From assembly GCA_965202735.1 (NCBI GenBank), contig OZ241844.1, forward strand, positions 2,604,001 to 2,668,000: a stretch of 64,000 nt of DNA. The letters are read 5' to 3'. Position numbers and translations under genes: made by a program. The notes below the pieces were generated by a model that saw only the letters and a program-made list of their open reading frames with translations, did not search any database and was not told the origin of the DNA. The stretch is from HK1 sp965202735. Its GTDB lineage: Bacteria; Pseudomonadota; Gammaproteobacteria; HK1. Of this stretch, positions 44,006-53,661 are shown piece after piece; positions within the stretch are counted from its first letter, which is position 1; each line of letters begins with the position of its first letter.

Positions 44006-45622
44006 ATGAACGCGGTCACCGCGCACGAGCTCAGGGAGAGGATCCTCGGCGACGACGAGCTCGCGCTGCTCGACGCTCGCGAGGCCGGCGCGTTCCACGA
44101 CTCGCACATCTTCTACGCGAGCTGCTGCGCGCTGTCCCGGCTCGAACGTCTCGCGCCGAGGCTCGTCCCGCGCCGCGCCGCGCCCGTCGTCGTGTGCGAC
44201 GCCGGAGCCGGCGAGGCCGAACGGGCGGTGGCCCGGCTCGAACACTTCGGCTACTCCGACGTCTCGGTGCTCGAAGGCGGCATCGGCGCCTGGGCGGCGG
44301 CCGGCTTCACCCTGGTCAGCGGCGTCAACGTCCCGAGCAAGGCGTTCGGGGAGGTGGTCGAGCACGAGCTCGGCACGCCCTCGATCTCGGCCGAGGCACT
44401 GCACGCGAAGCTTGCGGCCGGCGGCGACATCGTCATCCTCGACAGCCGGCCGACCCCCGAGTTCACCAGCTTCAGCATCCCCGGCGGAGTGTGCTGCCCC
44501 GGCGCCGAGCTCGCGTACCGCGTGCACGACGCGGCGCCGTCGCCGGACACCACCATCGTCGTGAGCTGCGCGGGCAGGACCCGGAGCATCATCGGCGCGC
44601 AGTCGATCATCAACGCCGGAGTGCCCAACCGGGTGTTCAGCCTGCGAAACGGCACCATGGCGTGGCATCTCGCGGGCCTCGAGCTCGCCAGGGGAGCGAC
44701 CGGGCACGCCGCAAGGCCGTCCGCGGCGGGCCTCGAGAAGGCGCGGGCCGCGGCGGCGCGGGTCGCGGAACGCTTCGATGTGCGCACGATCGACCGCGCC
44801 ACCCTCGACCGCTGGCGCACGGAAGCCGGCGAGCGATCGCTCTTCGTGTTCGACGTCCGCACCCGCGAGGAGTACGAGACCGGCCATCTCCCGGACGCGC
44901 GATGGATCGCGGGCGGCCAGCTCGTGCAGACGACCGACGAGCAGGTCGGAACGCTTCGCTCGCGCATCGTCCTCGTCGATGACGACGGCGTGCGCGCGAC
45001 GATGACCGCCTCCTGGCTCGTGCAGATGGGGTGGCGCGATGCGGTGGTGCTGGACGGGGGCATCGAAGGTCACGCGCTGGAGACGGGGATGCCCGCCCCG
45101 CCGGTGCTCGGCCTGGAAGAAGCCCGTGTCGAGAGCATCGCCCCCGAAGCGCTCGCGGCGGCGCTCGACCGCGGCGAGGCGGGGGTCGTGGACGTGTCGA
45201 CGAGCCGCGGCTATCGCGCCGGACACCTTCCCGGCGCGCACCACGCGGTGCGGGCGCGCCTCGCCCGCAACCTCGCGGACTGGCCTCGCGACCGCCTCCT
45301 GGTGGTCACCGCCGACGACGGGGCGCTGGCCCGTCTCGCCGCCGCGGACCTGGCCGACGAGATCGAGGCGCCGGTGAGGCGCCTGGAAGGCGGCAACGGC
45401 GGATGGACCGCCGCGGGCTATCCGCTGACCGCGGCCGACCCGGCGTTCCTCGACGCACCGGACGATGTCCGCGTGCGCGTCAACGAAGACGAGGGCGGCA
45501 TGGAGAAGGCGATGAACGACTACCTGACCTGGGAAATCGGGCTCGTCGAGGACGTCGCCCGCGACGGCACCGCGGCGTGGCTGCGCACGGCGCGCAACGG
45601 CGGCGCGCGGCAAGGACGCTGA
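44006..45622 (+). CDS. Protein with four tandem rhodanese-like domains
   Basis: A 538-residue sulfurtransferase-like protein. The four repeats begin near residues 5, 125, 255 and 370, each with a DxR-type start (LLDAREAGAF, ILDSRPTPEF, VFDVRTREEYETGHLPDA, VVDVSTSRGYRAGHLPGA). Only the second has a full active-site loop with catalytic Cys (IVVSCAGRTRSIIGAQ). The first has VVVCDAGAGE with a shifted Cys. The third and fourth lack Cys (VLVDDDGVRA, LVVTADDGALA). So one or two domains are likely catalytic and the rest structural. Sulfur transfer in the cytoplasm is probable. ATG 44006 is supported by the domain start. Confidence 0.83.
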   Translation: MNAVTAHELRERILGDDELALLDAREAGAFHDSHIFYASCCALSRLERLAPRLVPRRAAPVVVCDAGAGEAERAVARLEHFGYSDVSVLEGGIGAWAAAGFTLVSGVNVPSKAFGEVVEHELGTPSISAEALHAKLAAGGDIVILDSRPTPEFTSFSIPGGVCCPGAELAYRVHDAAPSPDTTIVVSCAGRTRSIIGAQSIINAGVPNRVFSLRNGTMAWHLAGLELARGATGHAARPSAAGLEKARAAAARVAERFDVRTIDRATLDRWRTEAGERSLFVFDVRTREEYETGHLPDARWIAGGQLVQTTDEQVGTLRSRIVLVDDDGVRATMTASWLVQMGWRDAVVLDGGIEGHALETGMPAPPVLGLEEARVESIAPEALAAALDRGEAGVVDVSTSRGYRAGHLPGAHHAVRARLARNLADWPRDRLLVVTADDGALARLAAADLADEIEAPVRRLEGGNGGWTAAGYPLTAADPAFLDAPDDVRVRVNEDEGGMEKAMNDYLTWEIGLVEDVARDGTAAWLRTARNGGARQGR

Positions 45623-45758
45623 CGAGAATTGCCCCGCCACGTGCCGAGCACGCCATTCCGCAACAACGGGACCCCTTCCGGGTGCGGTCGGCAACCCCGC
45701 TTCGATCACCGTCCCGAGCCGCCGGTCCGGCTCCGGACGTCCGGTCCGCGACGCCGGC

Positions 45759-47282
<1,524 letters not shown>

Positions 47283-47387
47283 GGCGGTCTCCGGAAGCGC
47301 TGCTGTTCGATTCGGAATGCGGGAAATGTCCGGGCCGGCGAGGATACCATCGCGCAGCCGGCCGGACACTGCGAGGGAGGTTCGATG

Positions 47388-49421
47388 CAGGGTCATTTCA
47401 CGCTACCGATCCTCGCGATGACACGAAAGGGGTGACCTGCGCGGCAGGGTGCGGCGGGGTCCTCCGGGCGCGGTTTCGCAGCGGTCGGGGTCGGTCGGCC
47501 GGCCCTCGGACGCGGAGGCTTGCTGCGAGAGGGGGTGGCCGGAAGCCGGCTCAGTCGGAGGACAGGACGGCGTCGAGCGCGTCGTCGCGGTGCATCATGA
47601 AGTGGAGATGGGCGTCGGGCAGGTAGCGGAAGCCGCGATGGAACACGACGGCGAGCGCGATGTTGTTGAGGGTGGCATGGTTGGCGGGCGCGTGGCGCGC
47701 ACGCACGCGGCTCGCGTCTTCGCCCATGGTGGCGTCGCGGCGGTAGTGGTTGGCGTTCTCGACCTGCCAGTGGCCGCGGTTCCAGGCGAGCAGTTGGGCC
47801 GGTCCGGCGCGCCGGGCGGGGGCCGAGGTGATGCCGTAGGCGGTCTCGGTCGAGGTGGTGCCGGTCTTCGCGTTGGTGCGTGTGCGCACGACGCGGAACG
47901 CTTGGCGGGCGCCGGGGAAGGGCGCGAGGGTGCCGGCGAGCAGCTCACACGCGGCGATGCGGCGCGTCTCGATGCGTCCGTGCGCCTTCACCGGGTCATC
48001 GGCGTGGCGGCGCACGGCGGCGGTGTCCCAGTCGATCGCGGCGAGCTGCGCGAAGCTGTCGGGGCAGTTCGCCTTGATTGCCAACACGTAGTCGGCGCCG
48101 TGCGCCTCGACGATCGCGCGCGCGGTGTCGCGGGTCGCGTGCAGCGCGTCCAGGGTGAGCACGCAGCCGGTGAGGTCGACGTCTTCGAGCAGGGCCCGCA
48201 GCGCGGCGGTCTCGCCGCCCTCGTCGCGGCAGCAGCGGCTCGCGAGCGGCCGTCCGGCGTGGGTGACCAGCGTCACGATCTCGAAGTGGGCGTCGGGGCC
48301 CGCGTGCCGGTTGGCGCCCCGGATGCGCTTGCCGTCGGCGGCCAGCGCCGGCGTCGCGCCGCCCTCGGCGAGGCGCGGCGCGGCCCACTGCACCAGCACC
48401 GCCTGCAGGTCGTCCGGGTCAGTGTCCATCAGCACCCGGCACAGGGTCGAGTCCGACGGTGCGACCCGGCGCCCGGTCGCCGGGTCGGTCCACGCGCCGA
48501 GCGCCCGCAGCTCCGCCTCGCTGAGGTGGCGTGCGAATCGCTCCGTCGCCGCCGGCCCGTGCTGGCCGGCGAGCCGTGCCAACGCGCAGACCGACAGCAC
48601 GGTCGGCAGCGAGTGCTTGCGGCCCTGTCCGCGCCGTGCATCCGGCACCTGCGCGAACAGGTCGCGCAGCGACCGCAGCTCGGCGCGCGTGTAGCGCACC
48701 GGGGTCGCCCGGCACTGCCACTCGGCACGGTCCAAGGGGGCCACCAGCCTGCGGCGCGCGTCGCGCCGCAGCGCCCGCACATACATCTCCTTCGGCTGCT
48801 CGTGCGGGTCGGTGTACGCCCCGTTGTGGCGCGCGAAGCCCTTCGTACGCCCCACCCGCACCCAGTTCGACGCCGCGTAGCATGTGCCCCGGAACCGCGC
48901 CGGGTCGACGAACGTCTCCGCCAGCTCCAGCGGATGGCCATACCGCGCCGCCCAGTCCGCGCTCAGCCGGCGCAGGCTCCGGCCCAGCACCCGCGACGCC
49001 AAGTGCGCGACCCCCGACCCCTCCGGCAGCACCAGGAACCGCGTGTTGTTCGCGATCAGGTGCAGCCGCCGGAACTGCACCGAACGGTGCCAGCCCAGCC
49101 AGCGGTCGCGCGGACCACACTTGAACGCCCCCGACTGCCAGCCCACCAGCGCCAGCCAGTGACCGCGCCACGTCGCGACGTGGCGCAACCCCCGGCCCGC
49201 AAACTGCCGGAACCCAAGGTAGTGGTGCGCCGCCATCAGCGCGTCCCAGCGCCGACGCTCGTCGCCGCGCACCGCACGCACCTCGACTTCGCCAACGACT
49301 ACCTCGGCCGGGTCAAACCCATCTCGCATCCCGCCAGCATGCACCAAGCCGACACGAAAAGCCAGACCCTGGCACACCAACTGCCCAGTCAATCAGCTAC
49401 TGCTAGCGTGAAATAGCCCTG
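47388..49421 (-). mobile_element. ISAs1-type element with 9-bp target duplication
   Basis: A 2034-bp element. Its ends are CAGGGTCATTTCACGCTACC and, in complement, CAGGGCTATTTCACGCTAGC. The exact 9-bp repeat GGTTCGATG flanks it (47379-47387 and 49422-49430). It inserted at the start codon of hinT: the duplicated GGTTCGATG contains that ATG. The hinT ribosome site (GAGGGAGG, 47373-47380) now lies on the far side of the element. Confidence 0.95.
47551..49329 (-). CDS. ISAs1-family transposase with N-terminal DruA/DUF4338 domain
   Basis: A 592-residue two-part protein. Residues 1-205 resemble DUF4338 (Druantia DruA): AHHYLGFRQFAGRGLRHVAT, FRRLHLIANNTRFLVLP, LASRVLGRSLRRLSADWAAR and LAETFVDPARFRGTCYAASN. 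Residues 215-592 are an ISAs1 DDE transposase: LFAQVPDARRGQGRKHSLP, ATPALAADGKRIRGANRHAG (Asp), LTLDALHATRDTARAIVE (Asp) and HWQVENANHYRRDATMGED (Glu). A longer start at 49392 is possible. The element is much longer than a plain ISAs1 because of the extra domain. DruA is the core of a phage-defence system; here it may aid target or end recognition. Confidence 0.85.
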   Translation of the reverse strand: MRDGFDPAEVVVGEVEVRAVRGDERRRWDALMAAHHYLGFRQFAGRGLRHVATWRGHWLALVGWQSGAFKCGPRDRWLGWHRSVQFRRLHLIANNTRFLVLPEGSGVAHLASRVLGRSLRRLSADWAARYGHPLELAETFVDPARFRGTCYAASNWVRVGRTKGFARHNGAYTDPHEQPKEMYVRALRRDARRRLVAPLDRAEWQCRATPVRYTRAELRSLRDLFAQVPDARRGQGRKHSLPTVLSVCALARLAGQHGPAATERFARHLSEAELRALGAWTDPATGRRVAPSDSTLCRVLMDTDPDDLQAVLVQWAAPRLAEGGATPALAADGKRIRGANRHAGPDAHFEIVTLVTHAGRPLASRCCRDEGGETAALRALLEDVDLTGCVLTLDALHATRDTARAIVEAHGADYVLAIKANCPDSFAQLAAIDWDTAAVRRHADDPVKAHGRIETRRIAACELLAGTLAPFPGARQAFRVVRTRTNAKTGTTSTETAYGITSAPARRAGPAQLLAWNRGHWQVENANHYRRDATMGEDASRVRARHAPANHATLNNIALAVVFHRGFRYLPDAHLHFMMHRDDALDAVLSSD

Positions 49422-49427
49422 GGTTCG

Positions 49428-49775
49428 ATGTCCACCATCTTCTCGAGGATCATCGCAGGCGAGCTGCCCGCCGACATCGTCTACCGGGACGATCGGGTCA
49501 CCGCATTCCGGGACATCCATCCGGCGGCGCCGACGCACATCCTCATCGTCCCGAACCGGGAGATCCCGACCGTGAACGATCTCGCCGACGAGGACGGGGC
49601 GCTCGCGGGCCACATGCTGCTCGTGGCCCGCGACCTCGCGAAGAGCGAGGGCATTGCCGAGAGCGGCTACCGGCTCATCATCAACTGCAACCGCGACGGC
49701 AACCAGGAGGTGTTCCACCTCCACCTGCACCTCCTCGGAGGGCGGCCGCTCGGCGGGATGGTGAAGCGCACCTAG
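49428..49775 (+). CDS. hinT: HIT-family purine nucleoside phosphoramidase HinT
   Basis: A 115-residue HIT protein. The histidine triad is VFHLHLHLLGG, with PTHILIVPNREIPTVNDL as the central strand region. The full family length is present. HinT hydrolyses AMP-lysine and other phosphoramidates. Its start codon is now provided by the duplicated target site of the ISAs1 element at 47388-49421, so the native GAGGGAGG ribosome site is about 2 kb away. Upstream sequence now is the IS end (CGTGAAATAGCCCTGGGTTCG), with no obvious Shine-Dalgarno, so expression may be poor. Confidence 0.92.
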   Translation: MSTIFSRIIAGELPADIVYRDDRVTAFRDIHPAAPTHILIVPNREIPTVNDLADEDGALAGHMLLVARDLAKSEGIAESGYRLIINCNRDGNQEVFHLHLHLLGGRPLGGMVKRT

Positions 49776-49911
49776 CCAGGCGGCCCCGACCGCCCACCGC
49801 GGCGCTCTCCTCCGGGCCAGGTCCGGGGTGCGCGCCGGTGACTCCTTCCCGGCGACCCGCACCTCGCCCGACCCGTAGCCGGATGCTCCGGCGCCGCGAA
49901 GGGAGAGACCG

Positions 49912-49980
49912 ATGACCCGATATCGTCTTCCGCTCGGGATCCAGTACTTCCGGACGGTCCGGAGCGAGCGCTTCCACACC
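49912..49980 (+). pseudogene. Possible N-terminal fragment of a PF09820-type AAA-ATPase-like protein
   Basis: ATG 49912 follows GGGAGAG and reads MTRYRLPLGIQYFRTVRSER. This resembles the conserved start of AAA-ATPase-like/PD-(D/E)XK proteins, where LPIGIQDFxxLR is typical. Similarity ends within about 22 residues. The call rests on this short match only. Confidence 0.35.
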
Positions 49981-50054
49981 TTCCCGGCCTCCGGGCCGAG
50001 CCCGCACGAGCGGGGGTCGCGAACGCGCCATCCCCGCGGACCGCCGCCCCTTTC

Positions 50055-50155
50055 GTGACGGCGCAGGACAGCATCACGGACCCGCGGAGCCGGATCATGA
50101 AGACCTCGCAAGAGGGCTTTCAGCGGTGCCGCAACGCGCAGGCCGCACTGGCCGT
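50055..50155 (+). pseudogene. IS1182/IS5-like transposase fragment
   Basis: One frame reads DSITDPRSRIMKTSQEGFQR then CRNAQAAL. It matches the conserved (T)DPxSRIMK...FQQCYNAQAAV segment of DDE transposases. Coding similarity ends just before family B copy 5, and nothing of the downstream catalytic domain follows. Confidence 0.5.
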
Positions 50156-50183
50156 CAGGCGGCCGCGGGGCCGGCCGGCGGTC

Positions 50184-50305
50184 CAGCAATTCCCGCCAGG
50201 CGGGAACAGACCCCTGAAATTCCCTCGATTCGACGCCCTGAAGGTCGAAATCACACCGGAATCCCGCCCCGGCACGGCCTCTCCGGGCGTGAGCGGGAAT
50301 TGCTG
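50184..50305. mobile_element. MITE-like family B, copy 5
   Basis: A 122-bp element with ends CAGCAATTCCCGCC and AGCGGGAATTGCTG. The exact 9-bp direct repeat CCGGCGGTC flanks it (50175-50183 and 50306-50314). It has the same orientation as copy 1. Confidence 0.95.
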
Positions 50306-50353
50306 CCGGCGGTCCGAGGACGGCCTCGTGCGACCGGGCCCGACGGGACGCTG

Positions 50354-51298
50354 ATGGAACATCGGATGCTCGGGATCGCCTGCGTCGTCGCGGCGGTCGC
50401 CCTCTTCGTCCTGCAGGACGCGCTCATCAAATGGCTCAGCGGGGACTACCCCCTGCACGAGATCGTGCTCGTGCGCGCGGCCAGCGCGGTCTGCGTCACC
50501 CTCGTCGCGATGCGCATCGAAGGCGGCATCCATCTGCTGCGCACCCGCCGCCTCGGCCTTCACCTGGCGCGGGCCGGACTGCTGGTCGTCGCGAACTCCG
50601 CCTTCTTCCTCGCCCTGGCGGCGATGACGATCGCGGAGGCGACCTCGCTCTTCTTCGTCGCGCCGCTGGTGATCACGACGCTCTCCGCCCTCATGCTGCA
50701 CGAGGCGGTCGGACCGCGCCGGTGGGCCGCGGTCTGCATCGGGCTCGCGGGCGTGGCGGTGATGCTGCGTCCCGGCGAGGGTACGCTGGAGCTCGTCGCC
50801 CTGCTTCCGCTCGTCGCCGCGGCGGCGTACGCGCTCATGCAGATCGCCACCCGCCGTCTCGGCACCACCGAACGGGCGTCCACCATCGCGTTCTACGCGC
50901 AGACGGGCTTCATCGTGGTCAGCGTCGTCGTGGGGCTCACGGCCGGACACGGGCGCTTCGCACCGGCGGACGACCCGAGCCTCGCCTTCCTGCTGCGCGC
51001 CTGGACGGTCCCGTCGGCCCCGGACGCCGCGCTGTTTCTCGGCATCGGCGTGATCAACGGGGTCGGCGGCTACCTGATGTCGCAGGCGTACCGCATCGCG
51101 AGGCCGTCGGTGCTGGCTCCCTTCGAGTACGTGGCGCTGCCGATGGCGGTGGCGTGGGGCGTGGTGTTCTTCGGCGACTGGCCGGACCTGACCACCTGCG
51201 CCGGGATGGCGCTGATCTGCGGCAGCGGCCTCTACGTGCTGCACCGCGAGACGGCGGCCGCTCGAAGGCGCCGCAAGGCGGCCCGGGCGGCGGGCTGA
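50354..51298 (+). CDS. EamA/DMT-family inner-membrane exporter
   Basis: A 314-residue protein with ten predicted membrane segments, for example MLGIACVVAAVALFVLQDAL, IKWLSGDYPLHEIVLVRA, ARAGLLVVANSAFFLALAAM and AAVCIGLAGVAVMLRPGEG. The order matches RhaT/EamA permeases with an internal duplication. The C-terminus is a short basic cytoplasmic tail. The substrate is unknown; the family exports amino acids, nucleotides or drugs. The start codon is 48 bp from repeat copy B5, so the promoter may lie in the repeat. Confidence 0.85.
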   Translation: MEHRMLGIACVVAAVALFVLQDALIKWLSGDYPLHEIVLVRAASAVCVTLVAMRIEGGIHLLRTRRLGLHLARAGLLVVANSAFFLALAAMTIAEATSLFFVAPLVITTLSALMLHEAVGPRRWAAVCIGLAGVAVMLRPGEGTLELVALLPLVAAAAYALMQIATRRLGTTERASTIAFYAQTGFIVVSVVVGLTAGHGRFAPADDPSLAFLLRAWTVPSAPDAALFLGIGVINGVGGYLMSQAYRIARPSVLAPFEYVALPMAVAWGVVFFGDWPDLTTCAGMALICGSGLYVLHRETAAARRRRKAARAAG

Positions 51299-51329
51299 CC
51301 CCGCCGGGCCGGGCGGCGCGGTCCGCCGT

Positions 51330-52430
51330 CTACGACACGAGCGCCGCAACCTCCTCCGCGAGCGCCAGCGACGCGGTGAGGCCGGGGGACTCGATGCCGA
51401 AGAGGTTCACCAGGCCGTCGACGCCGTGGGTCTCCGGGCCCTGGATGACGAAGTCGGGGGCGGTCTCGCCGGGTCCGTGGATCTTCGGGCGGATGCCGGT
51501 GTAGTCGGGAAGGAGCGCGCCGTCGGGCAGGGCCGGATAGTAGCGCCGGATCGACGCGTAGAAGCTCTCGATGCGGGTTGCGTCCACGTCGTAGTCGAGG
51601 GTGTCGACCCAGTGCAGGTCGGGGCCGAAGCGGCAGCGGTTGCCGAGGTCGATCCCGACGTGCACCCCGAGCCATGCGTCCGACGGCATCGGGTAGACGA
51701 GGTGCGAGAAGGGCGAGCGTCCGGTCAGGCAGAAGTAGTTCCCCTTGGCGTAGCGCAGGGCCGGGACGTGCGCGGGGTCGAGCCCCTCGATGCTCAGCGC
51801 GACGTCCTGGGCGCCGAGCGCCGCCGCATTGACGACGACTTCGCCCACCAGGCTCGTCGGCTCGGCGCCGCCGGTGTCGAGCCGGACCCCGTCGTCGCGC
51901 ACCGCGCCGCCGGCGCACGGGCTCCCGAGCGCCACCACCGCTCCGTTCGCCTCGGCGTCGCCTTCGAGCGCCAGCATGTAGTCGTGGACGTCGATGATGC
52001 CGGTCGACGGAGAGAGGAATGCGCCGGCACACTCGACCTCCGGCTCCAGCTCCCGCACCTGCGCCGGATCGAGCCGCACGAGGTCCTGGACCCCGTTGCG
52101 CCATGCGCGCTCCATGAGGGCGTCCAGCGCCTCGATCTGGCCGTCCCCGGTGGCCACCACCAGCTTTCCGGGGCGCGCGTGAGCGACCCCGTGGCTCGCG
52201 CAGAACGCGTACAGCGCATGCCTGCCGGCCACGCAGGCGCGGGCCTTCAGGCTGCCGCCGGGGTAGTACAGGCCGGCGTGGATGACGCCGGAGTTGCGCG
52301 AGCTGACCTCCGAGCCGATGACCTCGTGGCGTTCGAGGACGATCACCTCGCGGCCGCGCAGCGCCAGCGCCCGCGCCACCGCCAGCCCGACGACCCCGGC
52401 GCCAATCACGATGCATTCGACGCGGTCCAT
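51330..52430 (-). CDS. LhgO-like FAD-dependent 2-hydroxyacid oxidoreductase
   Basis: A 366-residue DAO-fold flavoprotein. CIVIGAGVVGLAVARALALR (FAD), SSRNSGVIHAGLYYPGGSLK and LRYAKGNYFCLTGRSPFSHL match L-2-hydroxyglutarate oxidase. LVNLFGIESPGLTASLALAE closes the FAD site. LhgO feeds electrons from L-2-hydroxyglutarate into the quinone pool, and close homologues act on glycerol-3-phosphate-like substrates. It is convergent with the exporter (31-bp gap) and downstream of the SDR on the same strand (76-bp gap). Confidence 0.84.
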   Translation of the reverse strand: MDRVECIVIGAGVVGLAVARALALRGREVIVLERHEVIGSEVSSRNSGVIHAGLYYPGGSLKARACVAGRHALYAFCASHGVAHARPGKLVVATGDGQIEALDALMERAWRNGVQDLVRLDPAQVRELEPEVECAGAFLSPSTGIIDVHDYMLALEGDAEANGAVVALGSPCAGGAVRDDGVRLDTGGAEPTSLVGEVVVNAAALGAQDVALSIEGLDPAHVPALRYAKGNYFCLTGRSPFSHLVYPMPSDAWLGVHVGIDLGNRCRFGPDLHWVDTLDYDVDATRIESFYASIRRYYPALPDGALLPDYTGIRPKIHGPGETAPDFVIQGPETHGVDGLVNLFGIESPGLTASLALAEEVAALVS

Positions 52431-52506
52431 CGCGGCTCACCCTCCGGCCGGTCTCCGGTGCGTGCGCGTGCCGGCTCGTCCGGGCCGCTCCCGACGAGGG
52501 CCCGGG

Positions 52507-53262
52507 CTAGATCCGCCCGCAGTCGACGGCCAGCGTCTGCCCGCTGATGGCGGGGTGCACGGCGAGGAAGAGCATCGCGTCCGCGATGTCTTCAGGCGTC
52601 ACGATCCGCTTGATCATCGTACCGTCGATGTGCTGCCGCTTGCGCTCCTCCGGCCACGGCCGCGTCCACGGCGTGTCGACGAGCCCCGGCGCGACCGCGT
52701 TGACCCGCACCTCCGGTCCGAGCGCGATGCCGAGGTTGCGGGTGAGGCTGATCAGTCCCGCCTTGCTCGCCCCGTAGGCGATGCTGGAGCCGCGGGTGCC
52801 GAGCCCGGCGATGGACGCGGTGTTCACGATGGACCCCCGGGTCTTCGCGAGATGGGGCGCCGCCGCGCGCGCGCACCGGAACGGACCCACGAGGTTGGTG
52901 GACAGGATGATGTCCCAGAACGCCTCGGTCATCGCGTCGAGGTCCTCGAACGGGACCGGGTCCACGGTGTTCGAGGTGCCGGCGTTGTTGACGAGGATGT
53001 CGAGCCGGCCGAGGTCCGCCACTGCCCGCTCGACCATGCGCTCCGCGACGCCGGGCTTCGAGACGTCGCCGGGCGCCGCGATGACGTCCAGACCCGTCCC
53101 GCGCAGCCGCTCGACTTGCTCCGGCCCCCGGGCGTCGTCGGGAAGATGGTTGAGCGCCACCTTCGCCCCGCACCCGCCGAACCGCTCCACCGCCGCCAGC
53201 CCGATGCCCGACGACGCGCCCGTGACCAGCACCGCGCCGCCCTTCAGGTTCGTCGTGATCAT
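52507..53262 (-). CDS. Short-chain dehydrogenase/reductase
   Basis: A 251-residue classical SDR. Cofactor motif VLVTGASSGIGLAAVERF, DILVNNAGTS, the catalytic Ser in IVNTASIAGLG and Tyr/Lys in AYGASKAGLISLTRNL are present, along with VNAVAPGLVDTPW. It oxidises or reduces an alcohol/ketone with NAD(P)H. FabG-like roles cannot be excluded, but there are no fatty-acid genes nearby. Confidence 0.88.
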   Translation of the reverse strand: MITTNLKGGAVLVTGASSGIGLAAVERFGGCGAKVALNHLPDDARGPEQVERLRGTGLDVIAAPGDVSKPGVAERMVERAVADLGRLDILVNNAGTSNTVDPVPFEDLDAMTEAFWDIILSTNLVGPFRCARAAAPHLAKTRGSIVNTASIAGLGTRGSSIAYGASKAGLISLTRNLGIALGPEVRVNAVAPGLVDTPWTRPWPEERKRQHIDGTMIKRIVTPEDIADAMLFLAVHPAISGQTLAVDCGRI

Positions 53263-53401
53263 CGCCTCTCCTCGCGCCGCCGCATGGACCCGGGCCGCCG
53301 GAGCGTTTCGGCGTCCGCGGGGGGCCCGCCGCCCCGCCGGCCGGAGCGGGCGCCTCAATAGCACATTCCGGAGTGCGGGTTGAACCTCGTCCCCCGCGAA
53401 A

Positions 53402-53430
53402 CGGCAATTCCCGCCTGGCGGGAATGGCTG
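53402..53430. repeat. 29-bp hairpin from MITE-like family B (solo end)
   Basis: Left-end CGGCAATTCCCGCC and right-end GGCGGGAATGGCTG are fused with a single T between them. This is the subterminal hairpin of family B without the body. The flanking 9-mers CCCGCGAAA and CCCGCCGAA match at 7 of 9. It could be an internally deleted element or a bare end. Confidence 0.75.
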
Positions 53431-53439
53431 CCCGCCGAA

Positions 53440-53570
53440 CAGGACCATTCAGAGGTCGCGATCACTGGCCGCGCATCCGGAACATCGCACGGTGGCCGGC
53501 AGCCTTTCGGCATCGAAGTCCTGATCGAGCGTCCGGGGAACCGCTCGTCGCGACTTCCGGACGGCCCGGA
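53440..53570. mobile_element. MITE-like family A, copy 3 (reverse orientation)
   Basis: It starts CAGGACCATTCAGAGGTCG and ends near GCGACTTCCGGACGGCCC, the complement of the family A left end. It lies 10 bp from the family B hairpin. No flanking duplication is convincing. Confidence 0.72.
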
Positions 53571-53661
53571 GTCGAACCTCGCCCGACCGCGAAGCCGGTC
53601 CCGGCAAGGTAGCATTGCGCATCGCCGCGGGGGGCGGTGGCCGTCACCGGAGCGCGCGGAC

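Larger units (their letters stand above)
49776..50353. other. Relic-filled intergenic region between hinT and EamA exporter
   Basis: About 580 bp with no intact gene. It holds an AAA-ATPase-like start fragment, a transposase fragment and MITE-like family B copy 5, each listed separately. Confidence 0.6.

Noticed and set aside
47551..49329. A Druantia phage-defence system
   Set aside because: Only a DruA-like domain fused to a transposase is present. No druB-E helicase genes are nearby, and IS ends with a target duplication enclose it.
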